This document shows, piece by piece, positions 1 to 7,216 of a DNA stretch of 11,707 nt (positions within the stretch are counted from its first letter, which is position 1; the number at the start of each line of letters is the position of its first letter). Below the pieces are notes generated by a model. It was given only the letters and a program-made list of their open reading frames with translations. It was not told where the DNA came from and did not search any database. The position numbers and the translations under genes were made by a program. The stretch is from Rhizobiaceae bacterium (GTDB taxonomy: Bacteria; Pseudomonadota; Alphaproteobacteria; Rhizobiales; Rhizobiaceae). Location: positions 1-11,707 of the forward strand of contig JAEUMA010000447.1 in NCBI GenBank assembly GCA_016793565.1. Direction: 5' to 3'.

Positions 1-79
1 GGAGCTGAATGGCGGGAGACTATGGCATGTCGGCACCGGTAGCGAAATCGGGCGGGGCGAAAGAAGACGGTGCAGCGGC

Positions 80-1111
80 ATGAGTCGCGTACGTCGCAGC
101 AGCGGCCGGCCGACCATTACCGACGTCGCGCGCCTCGCCGGCGTCGGTGCCATCACGGTGTCGCGGGCGCTGCGCGATCCCGAGCGCGTGTCGGTCGACC
201 TGCGCCGCCAGATCGATGCGGCGATCAAGACGCTCGGCTATGTGCCCGACCACAATGCGCGCGCGCTTGCCACCGCGCGCGCGGATGTCATCGGCGTGCT
301 CTTGCCGTCGCTGACGAACAATGTGTTCGCGGAAGTCGTGCGCGGCATCTATGACGGCCTCGCCTACAGTCGCTATCAGGTCCAGATCGGCAACACCCAT
401 TATTCGAGTCTCGAAGAAGAACGGTTGCTGCGCGTGTTCCTTGGGCAGCGTCCTGCCGCACTCATCGTTTCCGGCATCGATCAGACGGCGACGGCGCGCC
501 GCCTTCTCGAAGGCGCCGGCTGCCCCGTGGTGCAGGTGATGGAGACCTGCCCCGACCCCGTCGATATGATGGTCGGCTTCTCCCATTTTGAGGGTGGCCG
601 GACGGCCGCACAGCACCTCATCGAGGCCGGCTACCACCGCATCGGCTTCATCGGCGCGCGTATGGACCCGCGCTCACAGCGACGTCTCGCAGGCTATCGG
701 GCCGCCGTCGAGGCAGCCGGCCTCTACAGTCCGCGGCTGGTCACCACGACGCCGACGCCCTCCAGCATTCCGCTGGGGTGCGAGCTCTTCCGCGAAGCCC
801 GATCGCGCAGCGCCGACCTCGATGCGGTCTTCTGCAATAACGACGACCTTGCGCTGGGCGTCCTGTTCGAATGTCATCGGCTGGGGATCGCCGTGCCGCG
901 GCAGATCGGCATCGTCGGCTTCAACGATCTCGACATGATGCGCGTTTCCTATCCCTCGGTCACCAGCATCCGCACGCCGCGTTACGAGATCGGCAGGCGC
1001 GCCGTCGCCATGGCCGTCGCCCGCAACAGCGGCAACGAAGTCGGCGAGCGCTCCGTCGAGGTCGCCTTCGAACTGATGCGCCGCGAAAGCACCGCCCGCG
1101 TTCCAGGCTAA
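80..1111 (+). CDS. gntR: LacI-family transcriptional regulator, GntR-like (gluconate repressor type)
   Basis: A 343-residue LacI-family DNA-binding regulator of normal family length. The N-terminal helix-turn-helix spans about residues 12-31 (TITDVARLAG then TVSRALRDPE). A hinge-helix segment with the typical NARALA pattern follows at about 59-64, and the rest is a periplasmic-binding-protein-like effector domain. Several stretches match what I remember of E. coli GntR: GVLLPSLTN plus VFAEV near residues 72-86, the NDDLA segment near 255, and the FEC-RLG pattern after it. The effector is therefore inferred to be gluconate or a close relative. It lies directly upstream of the ABC transporter and gluconokinase genes on the same strand and probably represses them through the palindrome at 1146-1159. 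The ATG at 80 is the only start that keeps the whole helix-turn-helix; its ribosome binding site is weak. The family is certain, the gluconate assignment likely. Confidence 0.93.
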   Translation: MSRVRRSSGRPTITDVARLAGVGAITVSRALRDPERVSVDLRRQIDAAIKTLGYVPDHNARALATARADVIGVLLPSLTNNVFAEVVRGIYDGLAYSRYQVQIGNTHYSSLEEERLLRVFLGQRPAALIVSGIDQTATARRLLEGAGCPVVQVMETCPDPVDMMVGFSHFEGGRTAAQHLIEAGYHRIGFIGARMDPRSQRRLAGYRAAVEAAGLYSPRLVTTTPTPSSIPLGCELFREARSRSADLDAVFCNNDDLALGVLFECHRLGIAVPRQIGIVGFNDLDMMRVSYPSVTSIRTPRYEIGRRAVAMAVARNSGNEVGERSVEVAFELMRRESTARVPG

Positions 1112-1135
1112 AGCCGGCTGCGGAATCCGGCTTTA
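1109..1135 (+). terminator. Stem-loop after the regulator gene, possible weak terminator
   Basis: A perfect 9-bp stem (TAAAGCCGG at 1109-1117 pairing with CCGGCTTTA at 1127-1135) encloses a 9-base loop and starts on the stop codon of the regulator gene. It has only TTT in the descending arm and no long T tract, so it is a weak intrinsic terminator at best. The descending arm also overlaps the putative -35 box of the next promoter. It probably limits read-through from the regulator gene into the transporter genes. Confidence 0.5.
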
Positions 1136-1163
1136 CACCCGCACGTGGTAGCGCTACCAATAT
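1132..1163 (+). promoter_or_regulatory. Putative promoter of the transporter operon
   Basis: A TTTACA hexamer at 1132-1137 (5 of 6 to the sigma-70 -35 consensus) is followed 17 bases later by TACCAA at 1155-1160. Three bases on, the weak alternative CAATAT lies at 1158-1163. The -10 match is poor, so the assignment rests mainly on the -35 box, the position upstream of the binding-protein gene and the overlap with the palindromic operator. A start near 1167 would give a leader of roughly 155 bases. This is inference from sequence only. Confidence 0.4.
1146..1159 (+). promoter_or_regulatory. LacI-family operator palindrome
   Basis: TGGTAGCGCTACCA is a perfect 14-bp inverted repeat with a central CG step, the classic form of a LacI-family operator (AGCGCT core). 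It lies in the 213-bp gap between the regulator gene and the binding-protein gene, within the spacer and -10 region of the putative promoter. Binding there would block transcription of the transporter operon. The natural partner is the GntR-like regulator encoded immediately upstream, with release expected when gluconate or its derivative binds. Confidence 0.75.
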
Positions 1164-1270
1164 GCGACGGCTGCGGGAGGAGACTGCTGCCGTCACCTGG
1201 ACCGGACTTTCGCAAAGGGAGCGCGCACGCGGCCGAGAGTACGGAATTCACCTTTCCGCGCGCCGCTGCA

Positions 1271-1321
1271 AACTCCTTTCGAATGAGCGATCCAAGGCAT
1301 CGAAATCGAACGGGAGGAGTT
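1271..1321 (+). promoter_or_regulatory. Leader hairpin that could mask the ribosome binding site of the binding-protein gene
   Basis: AACTCCTTTC at 1271-1280 can pair with bases 1312-1321, which contain the GGGAGGAG Shine-Dalgarno sequence. The pairing is ten consecutive pairs (eight Watson-Crick, two G-U) and leaves a 31-base loop. If formed in the mRNA it would hide the whole ribosome binding site and reduce initiation at 1325. The pairing is seen directly; a regulatory role is inference. Confidence 0.35.
1312..1319 (+). promoter_or_regulatory. Strong ribosome binding site fixing the start at 1325
   Basis: GGGAGGAG lies five bases before the ATG at 1325. It is the strongest Shine-Dalgarno sequence in the transporter operon and decides the start of the binding-protein gene over an in-frame upstream GTG at 1145, which lies inside the operator region and would bury the signal peptide. 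Confidence 0.85.
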
Positions 1322-1324
1322 CCA

Positions 1325-2449
1325 ATGATCAAGTCCATCGTCGGCGGCATGGTCGCGGCCGCGACGCTCGCGCTTATGACTTCCACCGCCTTCGCGGAAC
1401 CCGAGGTCGTGTCCGGTCCCGCGTCCGATCCGGAGTGCTTCACGCCCTGGACCGGCGAGACCAAATTCCTGAAATTTCCGAAGAAGGACGGCCCTTTCCG
1501 CATTGCTCTGGCCAACGGCTACATCGCCAACACCTGGCGCATCCAGATGATCCAGACCGCGAAGGCCTATGCCGCGCAGCCGGACGTTGCCGCGAAGCTC
1601 AAGGAATTCAAGGTCGTCTCGACCGGCGAGGACGTGCCGGCGCAGATTTCCGCCATCAACAATTTCATCGATTCCGGCTATGACGCGATCGTCGTCAACG
1701 CCCAGAATCCGACCGCCTTCGCGCCGGTCATCAAGCGAGCCAAGGACGCGGGTGTTGTCCTGGTGGCCTTCGACAACATCCTCGACACCGAGGACGCCAT
1801 TAATGTGAACGTCGACCAGAAAGGTCTCGGCGTGCTGTGGGCCAACTGGTTGGACAAGCATCTGCCGAACGGTGGAAAGATCCTCGAAGTGCGCGGCGTT
1901 GCCGGTACGTCGGTCGATACCGACCGCCACAACGGCATCCACGAAACGCTGGATGCGACCGGCAAGAAGTGGGACGTCGTCGAAGTGATCGGCAAGTGGG
2001 ATGATCCCACCGCCCAGAAGGCGACCGCCGACGCGATCGCCGTCCACAAGGCTTTCGACGGGATCACCGCGCAGGGCGGCGACACCGGCGTGGTGCAGGC
2101 GCTGATCGACGCGAAGCATGCCATGGTTCCGTTCGGCGGCGAGACTGAAAACGGCTTCCGCAAGTTCTGCGCGAAGTTCGCTGCCGATGGACTGAAGTGC
2201 TCGTCCGCCGGAACCGGCCCCGCGCAGGTCGCCGTGGCCATCAAGACGGCGATCGCCGCTCTCGAAGGCAATGTCGTTCCGCAGTCCGTCAAGCTGCCGA
2301 CCGCCATCGTCGAGGACCCCAACTTCAAGGAAGGCGAGGACTTCTACCCCGACCAGTCCGACAACTTCTTCGTCGGCAATTCCTTCCCCACCTGCGGCAT
2401 CAACTTTACCGCGCAGGAGATCATGGGACAGACCAAGGAAAACCAGTAG
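1325..2449 (+). CDS. Sugar/sugar-acid ABC transporter periplasmic substrate-binding protein
   Basis: A 374-residue secreted binding protein of the type I periplasmic-binding (ribose-binding-like) fold. A signal peptide covers residues 1-24: a Lys at position 3, a hydrophobic stretch, and an AFA cleavage motif before Glu25. The mature part has the expected opening strand (RIALANGYIANTW, about 59-71), the inter-domain INNFIDSGYDAIVVN segment (111-125) and a FDN motif (149-151) that often contributes to the binding site in this family. Four cysteines (38, 282, 292, 357) in the exported part could form two disulfides. The start follows the strong GGGAGGAG site. The protein should deliver its ligand to the ATPase and permeases encoded next. 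The GntR-like regulator and the gluconokinase make gluconate or a related sugar acid the best guess, although the binding protein alone does not prove this. Confidence 0.93.
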   Translation: MIKSIVGGMVAAATLALMTSTAFAEPEVVSGPASDPECFTPWTGETKFLKFPKKDGPFRIALANGYIANTWRIQMIQTAKAYAAQPDVAAKLKEFKVVSTGEDVPAQISAINNFIDSGYDAIVVNAQNPTAFAPVIKRAKDAGVVLVAFDNILDTEDAINVNVDQKGLGVLWANWLDKHLPNGGKILEVRGVAGTSVDTDRHNGIHETLDATGKKWDVVEVIGKWDDPTAQKATADAIAVHKAFDGITAQGGDTGVVQALIDAKHAMVPFGGETENGFRKFCAKFAADGLKCSSAGTGPAQVAVAIKTAIAALEGNVVPQSVKLPTAIVEDPNFKEGEDFYPDQSDNFFVGNSFPTCGINFTAQEIMGQTKENQ

Positions 2450-2458
2450 CCGGAAGCC

Positions 2459-2484
2459 GGGCCGCGGGACGTTTCCCGCGGCCC
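2459..2484 (+). terminator. Strong stem-loop between binding-protein and ATPase genes
   Basis: GGGCCGCGGG (2459-2468) and CCCGCGGCCC (2475-2484) form a perfect 10-bp GC-only stem with a 6-base loop, followed by TTGTCT. It lies 9 bases after the stop of the binding-protein gene. Stem-loops here are common in ABC operons, where they protect the upstream mRNA or partly terminate so that the binding protein outnumbers the membrane components. The short T-run suggests partial termination or mRNA stabilisation rather than a full stop. Confidence 0.75.
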
Positions 2485-2509
2485 TTGTCTCTCGCACCGG
2501 GAGCCTGAA

Positions 2510-4066
2510 ATGGCTGCGCCATCCGCCGACACGGCCGCGTTTTTCCGTATGGAGGGCGTCTCCAAGCGCTATGGCGGCGTACGCGCCATCGAAAAGGCCG
2601 ATCTGGCCGTCACCGCTGGAAGCATTCACGCGATCCTGGGCGAGAACGGCGCCGGCAAGTCGACGCTGATCAAGATCATCGCCGGCGTGGTTGCGCCCGA
2701 CGAAGGGCGCATGCTTCTCGACGGCCGCGAAGTGTCGTTCGCTTCGCCCGGCGCGGCGAATGCCGCGGGCATAGCCTGCATCTTCCAGGAGTTGTCGCTC
2801 GTTCCAGACCTGAGCGTCGCCGACAACATCATGATTTCCGATCCGCCCCGCCGGTTTGGCCTGATCGACCGTAACGCGCAGCGCCGCATGGCCGAGGCCG
2901 CACTCGAACGTGCGGGCGCCGCTGACATCCATCCGATGGCGCTGGTCAAGGATCTGCCGCTCTCGCGCCGGCAGATGGTGGAAATCGCCAAGGCGCTGGC
3001 CCGCAAGCCACGCATTCTCATTCTCGACGAAGCGACTTCGGCTCTCACCGCGGCGGATGTGTCCAAAGTCTTCGCCGTCCTGAAACGCCTGCGCCAGGAA
3101 GGCATGGCGCTGCTTTACATCTCCCACCGCATGCACGAGATCGCCGAACTCGCCGACGAATGTTCCGTATTCCGCAACGGGCGCCATGTCGCGACCTACC
3201 CGGCCGGCAGCAAGAGCGACAACGAGGTGATCGAGATGATGATCGGGCGGGAGTACCGCCACATCTTTCCGCCGAAAGGCACCGTGGCGGCGGAGGCCAA
3301 GCCGGTTCTGGAGTGCCGCCGCCTCGGCTGGACCGACCGGCTGCGCGACATTTCCTTTTCCATCCGCCCCGGCGAGGTGGTCGGCCTCGGCGGCCTCGAC
3401 GGTCAAGGCCAGCGCGAGCTTCTGCTGGCGCTCTTCGGCGTGCTGCGCGGGATGACCGGAGAGATCAGGGTCGACGGAGCGCCGGTTCGCGTGTCGAGTC
3501 CGGCCGCCGCACGCGCCGACGGCATCGGCATGGCGCTCATCCCGGAGGATCGCAAGACCGAAGGCCTGATGTTGCCGATGTCGGTCCGCGAGAACCTTTC
3601 CTTCGCCGCCCTCGACCGGATAGCACCACACGGCATAATCAACCGCGGCATCGAAGACGGCAAGATCGAGGAGATGGTCCGCCTGCTGTCGATCAAGACG
3701 GCGAACCCGGACATTCCGGTCGGTGCACTCTCAGGCGGCAACCAGCAGAAGGTCGTCATTGCCAAATGGCTGATGCGCGGCCCTCGCATCATTCTGCTCA
3801 ACGACCCGACGCGCGGCATCGATGTCGGCACCAAGCAGGAAATCTACCAGCTGCTGCGGCGCCTTGCCGACGAGGGCGCCGCGATCATCTTCTATTCCAC
3901 GGACTACGACGAGCTGATCGGCTGCTGCGACCGCGTTCTCGTCCTGTATGACGGCACCGTCAAGACGGAGCTGGTGGGCGAAGGCATCACCGACCGCGCC
4001 CTCATCGCCAGCGCCCTCAACATCAACGCCGGCGACGGTGTCCCGGCTAGCGGAGCAGCCGCATGA
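2510..4066 (+). CDS. Sugar ABC transporter ATP-binding protein (RbsA/MglA type, two nucleotide-binding domains)
   Basis: A 518-residue ATPase with two fused nucleotide-binding domains, the usual length and layout for carbohydrate uptake transporters of the RbsA/MglA class. The first domain has Walker A GENGAGKST (44-52), a Q-loop around Gln93, a degenerate signature LSRRQ (151-155), Walker B LILDEATSAL (170-179) and an H-loop in YISHRM (His206). The second has the family's degenerate Walker A GLGGLDGQGQ (292-301), an intact signature LSGGNQQ (407-413) and a Walker B lacking the catalytic Glu (NDPTRGID, 431-438). That asymmetry is normal for this class: one good ATP site, one poor one. The ATG at 2510 has GGGAG about six bases upstream. 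The protein drives transport through the two permeases that follow, and its stop codon overlaps the first permease start (ATGA). Confidence 0.96.
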   Translation: MAAPSADTAAFFRMEGVSKRYGGVRAIEKADLAVTAGSIHAILGENGAGKSTLIKIIAGVVAPDEGRMLLDGREVSFASPGAANAAGIACIFQELSLVPDLSVADNIMISDPPRRFGLIDRNAQRRMAEAALERAGAADIHPMALVKDLPLSRRQMVEIAKALARKPRILILDEATSALTAADVSKVFAVLKRLRQEGMALLYISHRMHEIAELADECSVFRNGRHVATYPAGSKSDNEVIEMMIGREYRHIFPPKGTVAAEAKPVLECRRLGWTDRLRDISFSIRPGEVVGLGGLDGQGQRELLLALFGVLRGMTGEIRVDGAPVRVSSPAAARADGIGMALIPEDRKTEGLMLPMSVRENLSFAALDRIAPHGIINRGIEDGKIEEMVRLLSIKTANPDIPVGALSGGNQQKVVIAKWLMRGPRIILLNDPTRGIDVGTKQEIYQLLRRLADEGAAIIFYSTDYDELIGCCDRVLVLYDGTVKTELVGEGITDRALIASALNINAGDGVPASGAAA

Positions 4067-5043
4067 GCGACTGGCGATACAGGCTGGCCGAGCATCACGG
4101 CACACTGCTGGCGATCGGCATCTTCGTGGTCATGTTCGCTGTCTATACTTCCAACCATCCCGCCGGCCTGACGGCCAACGTCGTTCAGACAGCCGCAAAT
4201 AAAGGCGTTCTGCTGGCGTTCGTGGCGATGGCGCAGGCGCTGGTGGTCATCACCGCTGGCATCGACCTGTCGGTCGGCATGACCTTTGTGCTCACCAACT
4301 GCCTCGCCTCCTGGCTGGTCGTCGGTTCGCCGCTGGAAACGACCTTCGGGGTCGTCGTCGTGCTGGCGGTCGGCCTGCTTTGCGGGGCGGTCAACGGCGC
4401 CATCGTGATCTACGGCCGCCTGCAGCCGATCGTCGCCACCATCGCCACCGGCGCCATCTATTTCGGCATAGCGCTGATGCTCCGCCCCTTCCCCGGCGGC
4501 GGCGTCAACGAGGACCTCGCCGACGCGCTCACCGGCCGCCTGTTCGGCTTCGTGCCGGCCAGCCTGGTTACGTTGGGCGCGGTCGTCCTCCTGGTATGGG
4601 TGCCCTTCAGCCGCTCGGTCTATGGCCGCGCCGCCTATGCGGCCGGCTCCTCCGAAGTTGCCGCCTACATGTCCGGCGTGCCGATCCGGCGCGCCAAGTT
4701 CATGGCCTATTCGCTGTCGGGGCTGCTTGCGGCGGTCGGCGGGCTGTTCCTGACCTTCTTCACCTACACGGGCGAGGCAGCCTATGCGAGCGGCAACGCC
4801 TACACGCTTTTCTCGATCGCAGCCGTCGTGCTGGGCGGCGTGTCGCTCTTCGGCGGCAAGGGCAGCGTGATCGGCGCGATCTTCGGGGCTCTGGCATTCC
4901 GGACGATCGGCGATCTTCTCTTCGTCTTCGATTTCGACCCGCTTTGGCAGCCGCTGTTCCAGGGCGTGGTGCTTCTCGTGGCCGTCAGCCTGGGCGCCTT
5001 CGCGCTGTTCCGGGTCCGCAACCGTCTGGATTGGTTCGCATGA
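4063..5043 (+). CDS. Sugar ABC transporter permease 1 (RbsC family)
   Basis: A 326-residue hydrophobic inner-membrane permease of the ribose/xylose/arabinose/galactose class, with about eight to ten predicted membrane segments starting near residue 14. Family hallmarks are the ITAGIDLSVG segment (about 63-72) and the cytoplasmic loop with the AAGSSEVAAYMSGV pattern (about 193-206), which is where the ATPase docks. It also has the glycine-rich VVLGG and FGGKGS segments (about 255-267). It starts in an ATGA overlap with the ATPase gene and ends in another with the second permease, so the three are translationally coupled. It is clearly different in sequence from permease 2, which suggests a heterodimeric pore. 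Confidence 0.95.
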   Translation: MSDWRYRLAEHHGTLLAIGIFVVMFAVYTSNHPAGLTANVVQTAANKGVLLAFVAMAQALVVITAGIDLSVGMTFVLTNCLASWLVVGSPLETTFGVVVVLAVGLLCGAVNGAIVIYGRLQPIVATIATGAIYFGIALMLRPFPGGGVNEDLADALTGRLFGFVPASLVTLGAVVLLVWVPFSRSVYGRAAYAAGSSEVAAYMSGVPIRRAKFMAYSLSGLLAAVGGLFLTFFTYTGEAAYASGNAYTLFSIAAVVLGGVSLFGGKGSVIGAIFGALAFRTIGDLLFVFDFDPLWQPLFQGVVLLVAVSLGAFALFRVRNRLDWFA

Positions 5044-6023
5044 CCGATACGACGTCCGACCCCGCCCGCCGTTTTCCCTCGTTCCTGCGCCGGGCCGATC
5101 CGGCGGTGCTGACCGCCTTCGTGTGCATCGCGCTGCTTCTGGTGTTCGGCAGCCTTTACTCGACGTCCTTCCTGTCGCCGGAGTATCTTCTGCAGCAATT
5201 GAAGGTCGCCTCCTTCCTGGGCGTGATCGCCACCGGGATGATGATCGTCATCCTGCTCGGCCAGATCGATCTTTCTGTGCCGTGGGTCGTGTCGGCCGGC
5301 GCCATGATGGCCTGCGCCGCGGCCGCCTACGGCACCGCCGGGGTCGCCCTGGCAATCCCGTTCGGCGTCCTGTGCGGGGTGGCGATCGGCCTGGTCAACG
5401 GCATCGGCGTGGCCTATCTGCGCATCCCTTCCATGATCATCACGCTTGCCACCAACGCGGTGGCGCAGGGCCTGATGGTCGTCTATACGGGCGGCTTCTC
5501 GCCGCAGGATTCGGCGCCCGAGGCGATGCGCTGGCTGGCGACCGGCTTCCTGCTGCCGGGCGTGCCCAACGCGGTGCTCATCTGGGCCATCGTTGGAGCC
5601 GCCGCCGTGTTTCTATTGACCCGCACAACCTTCGGCCGCTCGGTCTACGCGATCGGCAACCGGGAGCGCGCGGCCTATCTGTCGGGCATCGACACACGCC
5701 GTGTCGTGCTGATCGCCTTCGCGATCTCGGGCGGCCTGTCGGCTTTCGGCGGCGTGCTCCTGGCCGGTTACGCCTCGAAGGCGGCGCAATCGATGGGCGA
5801 CGCCTACCTGCTGCCGGCGATCGCCGCCGTCGTGCTGGGCGGCACGTCGATTCTCGGCGGGCGGGGATCCTATCTCGGCACGGTCGCCGGCGTCATTCTG
5901 ATTACCCTTCTACAGTCCATCCTTTCTGTGATGCAGATGCCGGAAGCAGGGCGGCAGGTGATCTACGGCGTGGTCATTGTGGCGATGCTGCTGCTTTACG
6001 GCCGCGCGCCGGCTAGCCGCTGA
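5040..6023 (+). CDS. Sugar ABC transporter permease 2 (RbsC family)
   Basis: A 327-residue inner-membrane permease and the partner of the preceding gene. It shows the same landmarks: ILLGQIDLSV (about 71-80), a cytoplasmic YAIGNRERAAYLSG segment (about 211-224) and the VVLGGTSILGGRGS segment near 263-276. The ATG at 5040 overlaps the stop of permease 1 as ATGA. The open frame continues far upstream, but that part lies inside permease 1 and has no membrane character, so it is rejected. The gene is followed at once by the gluconokinase gene with no terminator, which ties transport to phosphorylation in one transcript. Confidence 0.95.
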   Translation: MTDTTSDPARRFPSFLRRADPAVLTAFVCIALLLVFGSLYSTSFLSPEYLLQQLKVASFLGVIATGMMIVILLGQIDLSVPWVVSAGAMMACAAAAYGTAGVALAIPFGVLCGVAIGLVNGIGVAYLRIPSMIITLATNAVAQGLMVVYTGGFSPQDSAPEAMRWLATGFLLPGVPNAVLIWAIVGAAAVFLLTRTTFGRSVYAIGNRERAAYLSGIDTRRVVLIAFAISGGLSAFGGVLLAGYASKAAQSMGDAYLLPAIAAVVLGGTSILGGRGSYLGTVAGVILITLLQSILSVMQMPEAGRQVIYGVVIVAMLLLYGRAPASR

Positions 6024-6040
6024 CCGTGGACCGTCCCGCA

Positions 6041-6571
6041 ATGCCCCGTTCGCTTGCTCTGGTAGTCATGGGGGTGGCGGGATCCGGAAAGACCACGGTC
6101 GGCGAAGCGCTCGCGCAAGCCCTGGGCGCCTATTACATCGAGGGTGACCGCCTCCAGCCCCCCGAAAACGTCGCCCGCATGGCGAGCGGCGTGCCGCTGA
6201 CCGACGAGCATCGCCGCGGCTGGCTGGACGCGGTCGGCCGCGAGGTGGCCGCGGCGGCAGCTCGGGGCGAGAATGCCGTGGCGGCCTGCTCGGCACTGAA
6301 GCACGCCTATCGCGACCGGCTGCGCGCTCTCTGTCCTGCCATCCGCTTTCTCTACCTCGACGTGGACCCAGCGACGGCTGAGAAGAGGGTCGGCTCCCGT
6401 CGCGGCCATTTCATGCCGGCGAGCCTCGTCGACAGCCAGTTCGCCGATCTGGAACCGCCGACGCCCGACGAGAACGCGTTGCGCCTCGACGCCACCAGGC
6501 CGGCCGGAGAACTGGTCAAGCAGGCATTGGCCCTGCTCGGCTCCGCACAGTCCGGCACGCTGCAGCCGTAA
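6041..6571 (+). CDS. gntK: Gluconokinase
   Basis: A 176-residue cytoplasmic P-loop kinase of the GntK family (about 175 residues in E. coli). It phosphorylates D-gluconate with ATP to 6-phosphogluconate, which enters the Entner-Doudoroff or pentose phosphate route. The P-loop GVAGSGKT is at residues 11-18. Other matches to the family as I know it are the EGDRLQPPEN segment (about 32-41), MASGVPLTDE followed by R--WL (about 47-60), CSALK--YRDRLR (about 85-97) and GHF near the lid region. The ATG at 6041 puts the P-loop at the usual distance from the N-terminus. An in-frame GTG at 6026 is possible and would add five residues, but it lacks a ribosome binding site. Being last in the operon, the kinase identifies what the transporter probably imports. 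Confidence 0.92.
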   Translation: MPRSLALVVMGVAGSGKTTVGEALAQALGAYYIEGDRLQPPENVARMASGVPLTDEHRRGWLDAVGREVAAAAARGENAVAACSALKHAYRDRLRALCPAIRFLYLDVDPATAEKRVGSRRGHFMPASLVDSQFADLEPPTPDENALRLDATRPAGELVKQALALLGSAQSGTLQP

Positions 6572-6583
6572 CCGCGCCGAAGG

Positions 6584-6613
6584 GTTGCGCAACTCACAAA
6601 TTCGCCGTACGCG
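6584..6613 (+). promoter_or_regulatory. Putative upstream element of the OmpA-like gene, resembling one before the next gene
   Basis: This 30-base stretch begins GTTGCG, has ACAAATTC in the middle and ends CGCG. It matches the stretch at 7217-7246 at 19 of 30 positions without gaps, counted by eye. It lies 70 bases before the ATG at 6654. TTGCGC (6585-6590) followed 17 bases later by TACGCG could be a poor sigma-70 promoter; the TTGCGCAA at 6585-6592 is also a small palindrome. The function is unproven. Confidence 0.25.
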
Positions 6614-6653
6614 GCCGCCATCGTAACGATGATCGCGGCGACGGAGGCTTGGC

Positions 6654-7175
6654 ATGCGCGCGACACTGTTGGCGGCCACGATCCTGGCGGCCGCTCTATC
6701 GCCCGCGGCAGCCGGCGGTTCCGCACAGCCGGAGGCGACGGCGGGCGCGTCGATCGACCCCGTCACGACAAGCGGCATCTGCGTCGGCACGCCCGCCGAA
6801 TGCGCCGCCAGGCTGAAGGTCGAGCTGGAGGCCGCCCCCTCCGGCCTGGACATGCAGGTGCAATTCGAGCTGAACTCTGCCGAACTGACGCGGCAGGCCC
6901 GCTTCGAACTGGGCGAACTCGCCAAGGCGATGAACGACAGCCAGTTGGCCGGAAGCTCCTTCCTGATCGAGGGGCATACCGACGCTTCCGGTACCGAGGC
7001 CTACAATAGGGATCTCTCCCTTCGGCGGGCTCGTTCGGTCGAGACCTTCCTGCTCCAGAGCGGCGTCGAAGCGAGCCGCCTGCAGGCGTTGGGGCTGGGT
7101 GAAATCCGGCCGCGTGTGCCCAATCCCTACGATCCGGCAAATCGCCGCGTCGAGATGCGGGTCAAGACGCAGTAG
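6654..7175 (+). CDS. OmpA-family peptidoglycan-binding periplasmic protein
   Basis: A 173-residue exported protein. The signal peptide is Ala-rich (residues 1-20, AAA before Gly21). It has no lipobox cysteine, so it is not a Pal-type lipoprotein. After a short linker holding two close cysteines (43, 50), the OmpA-like domain runs from about residue 66 to the end. It carries the family landmarks: QFELNSAEL (70-78), GHTDASG (107-113), N--LS--RA--V (118-129) and a final NRRVEM. Asp110 and Arg125, 15 residues apart, correspond to the pair that holds diaminopimelate in peptidoglycan. The protein thus probably grips the cell wall from the periplasm. GGAGG at 6643-6647 supports the ATG at 6654. It lies upstream of an ExbB/ExbD/TonB-like set and could be the wall-binding part of that machine, as Pal is for Tol. 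Confidence 0.9.
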   Translation: MRATLLAATILAAALSPAAAGGSAQPEATAGASIDPVTTSGICVGTPAECAARLKVELEAAPSGLDMQVQFELNSAELTRQARFELGELAKAMNDSQLAGSSFLIEGHTDASGTEAYNRDLSLRRARSVETFLLQSGVEASRLQALGLGEIRPRVPNPYDPANRRVEMRVKTQ

Positions 7176-7216
7176 CCGCTGACGCCGCAAGGCCCGTTAC
7201 GCCTCCCGTCTGCGCA

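Noticed and set aside
35..50. Second operator upstream of the regulator gene (GGTAGCG)
   Set aside because: Only one half matches; the other half (AAATCG) does not mirror it.
1145..1324. In-frame GTG at 1145 as an earlier start of the binding-protein gene
   Set aside because: It would lie within the operator palindrome and place 60 residues before a clear signal peptide; the ATG at 1325 has a strong ribosome binding site.
1193..3631. A very long open frame on the minus strand, about 810 codons
   Set aside because: It lies antisense to the binding-protein and ATPase genes, has no recognisable domain, and is the usual by-product of GC-rich codon use. The plus-strand proteins have unmistakable motifs.
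4380..5039. Upstream extension of the permease 2 reading frame
   Set aside because: It overlaps permease 1 almost entirely, is Arg/Pro-rich without membrane segments, and the ATG at 5040 forms an ATGA overlap typical of coupled genes.
6026..6040. GTG at 6026 as the gluconokinase start
   Set aside because: It has no ribosome binding site and adds five residues not needed for the P-loop; it remains possible, but ATG 6041 is preferred.
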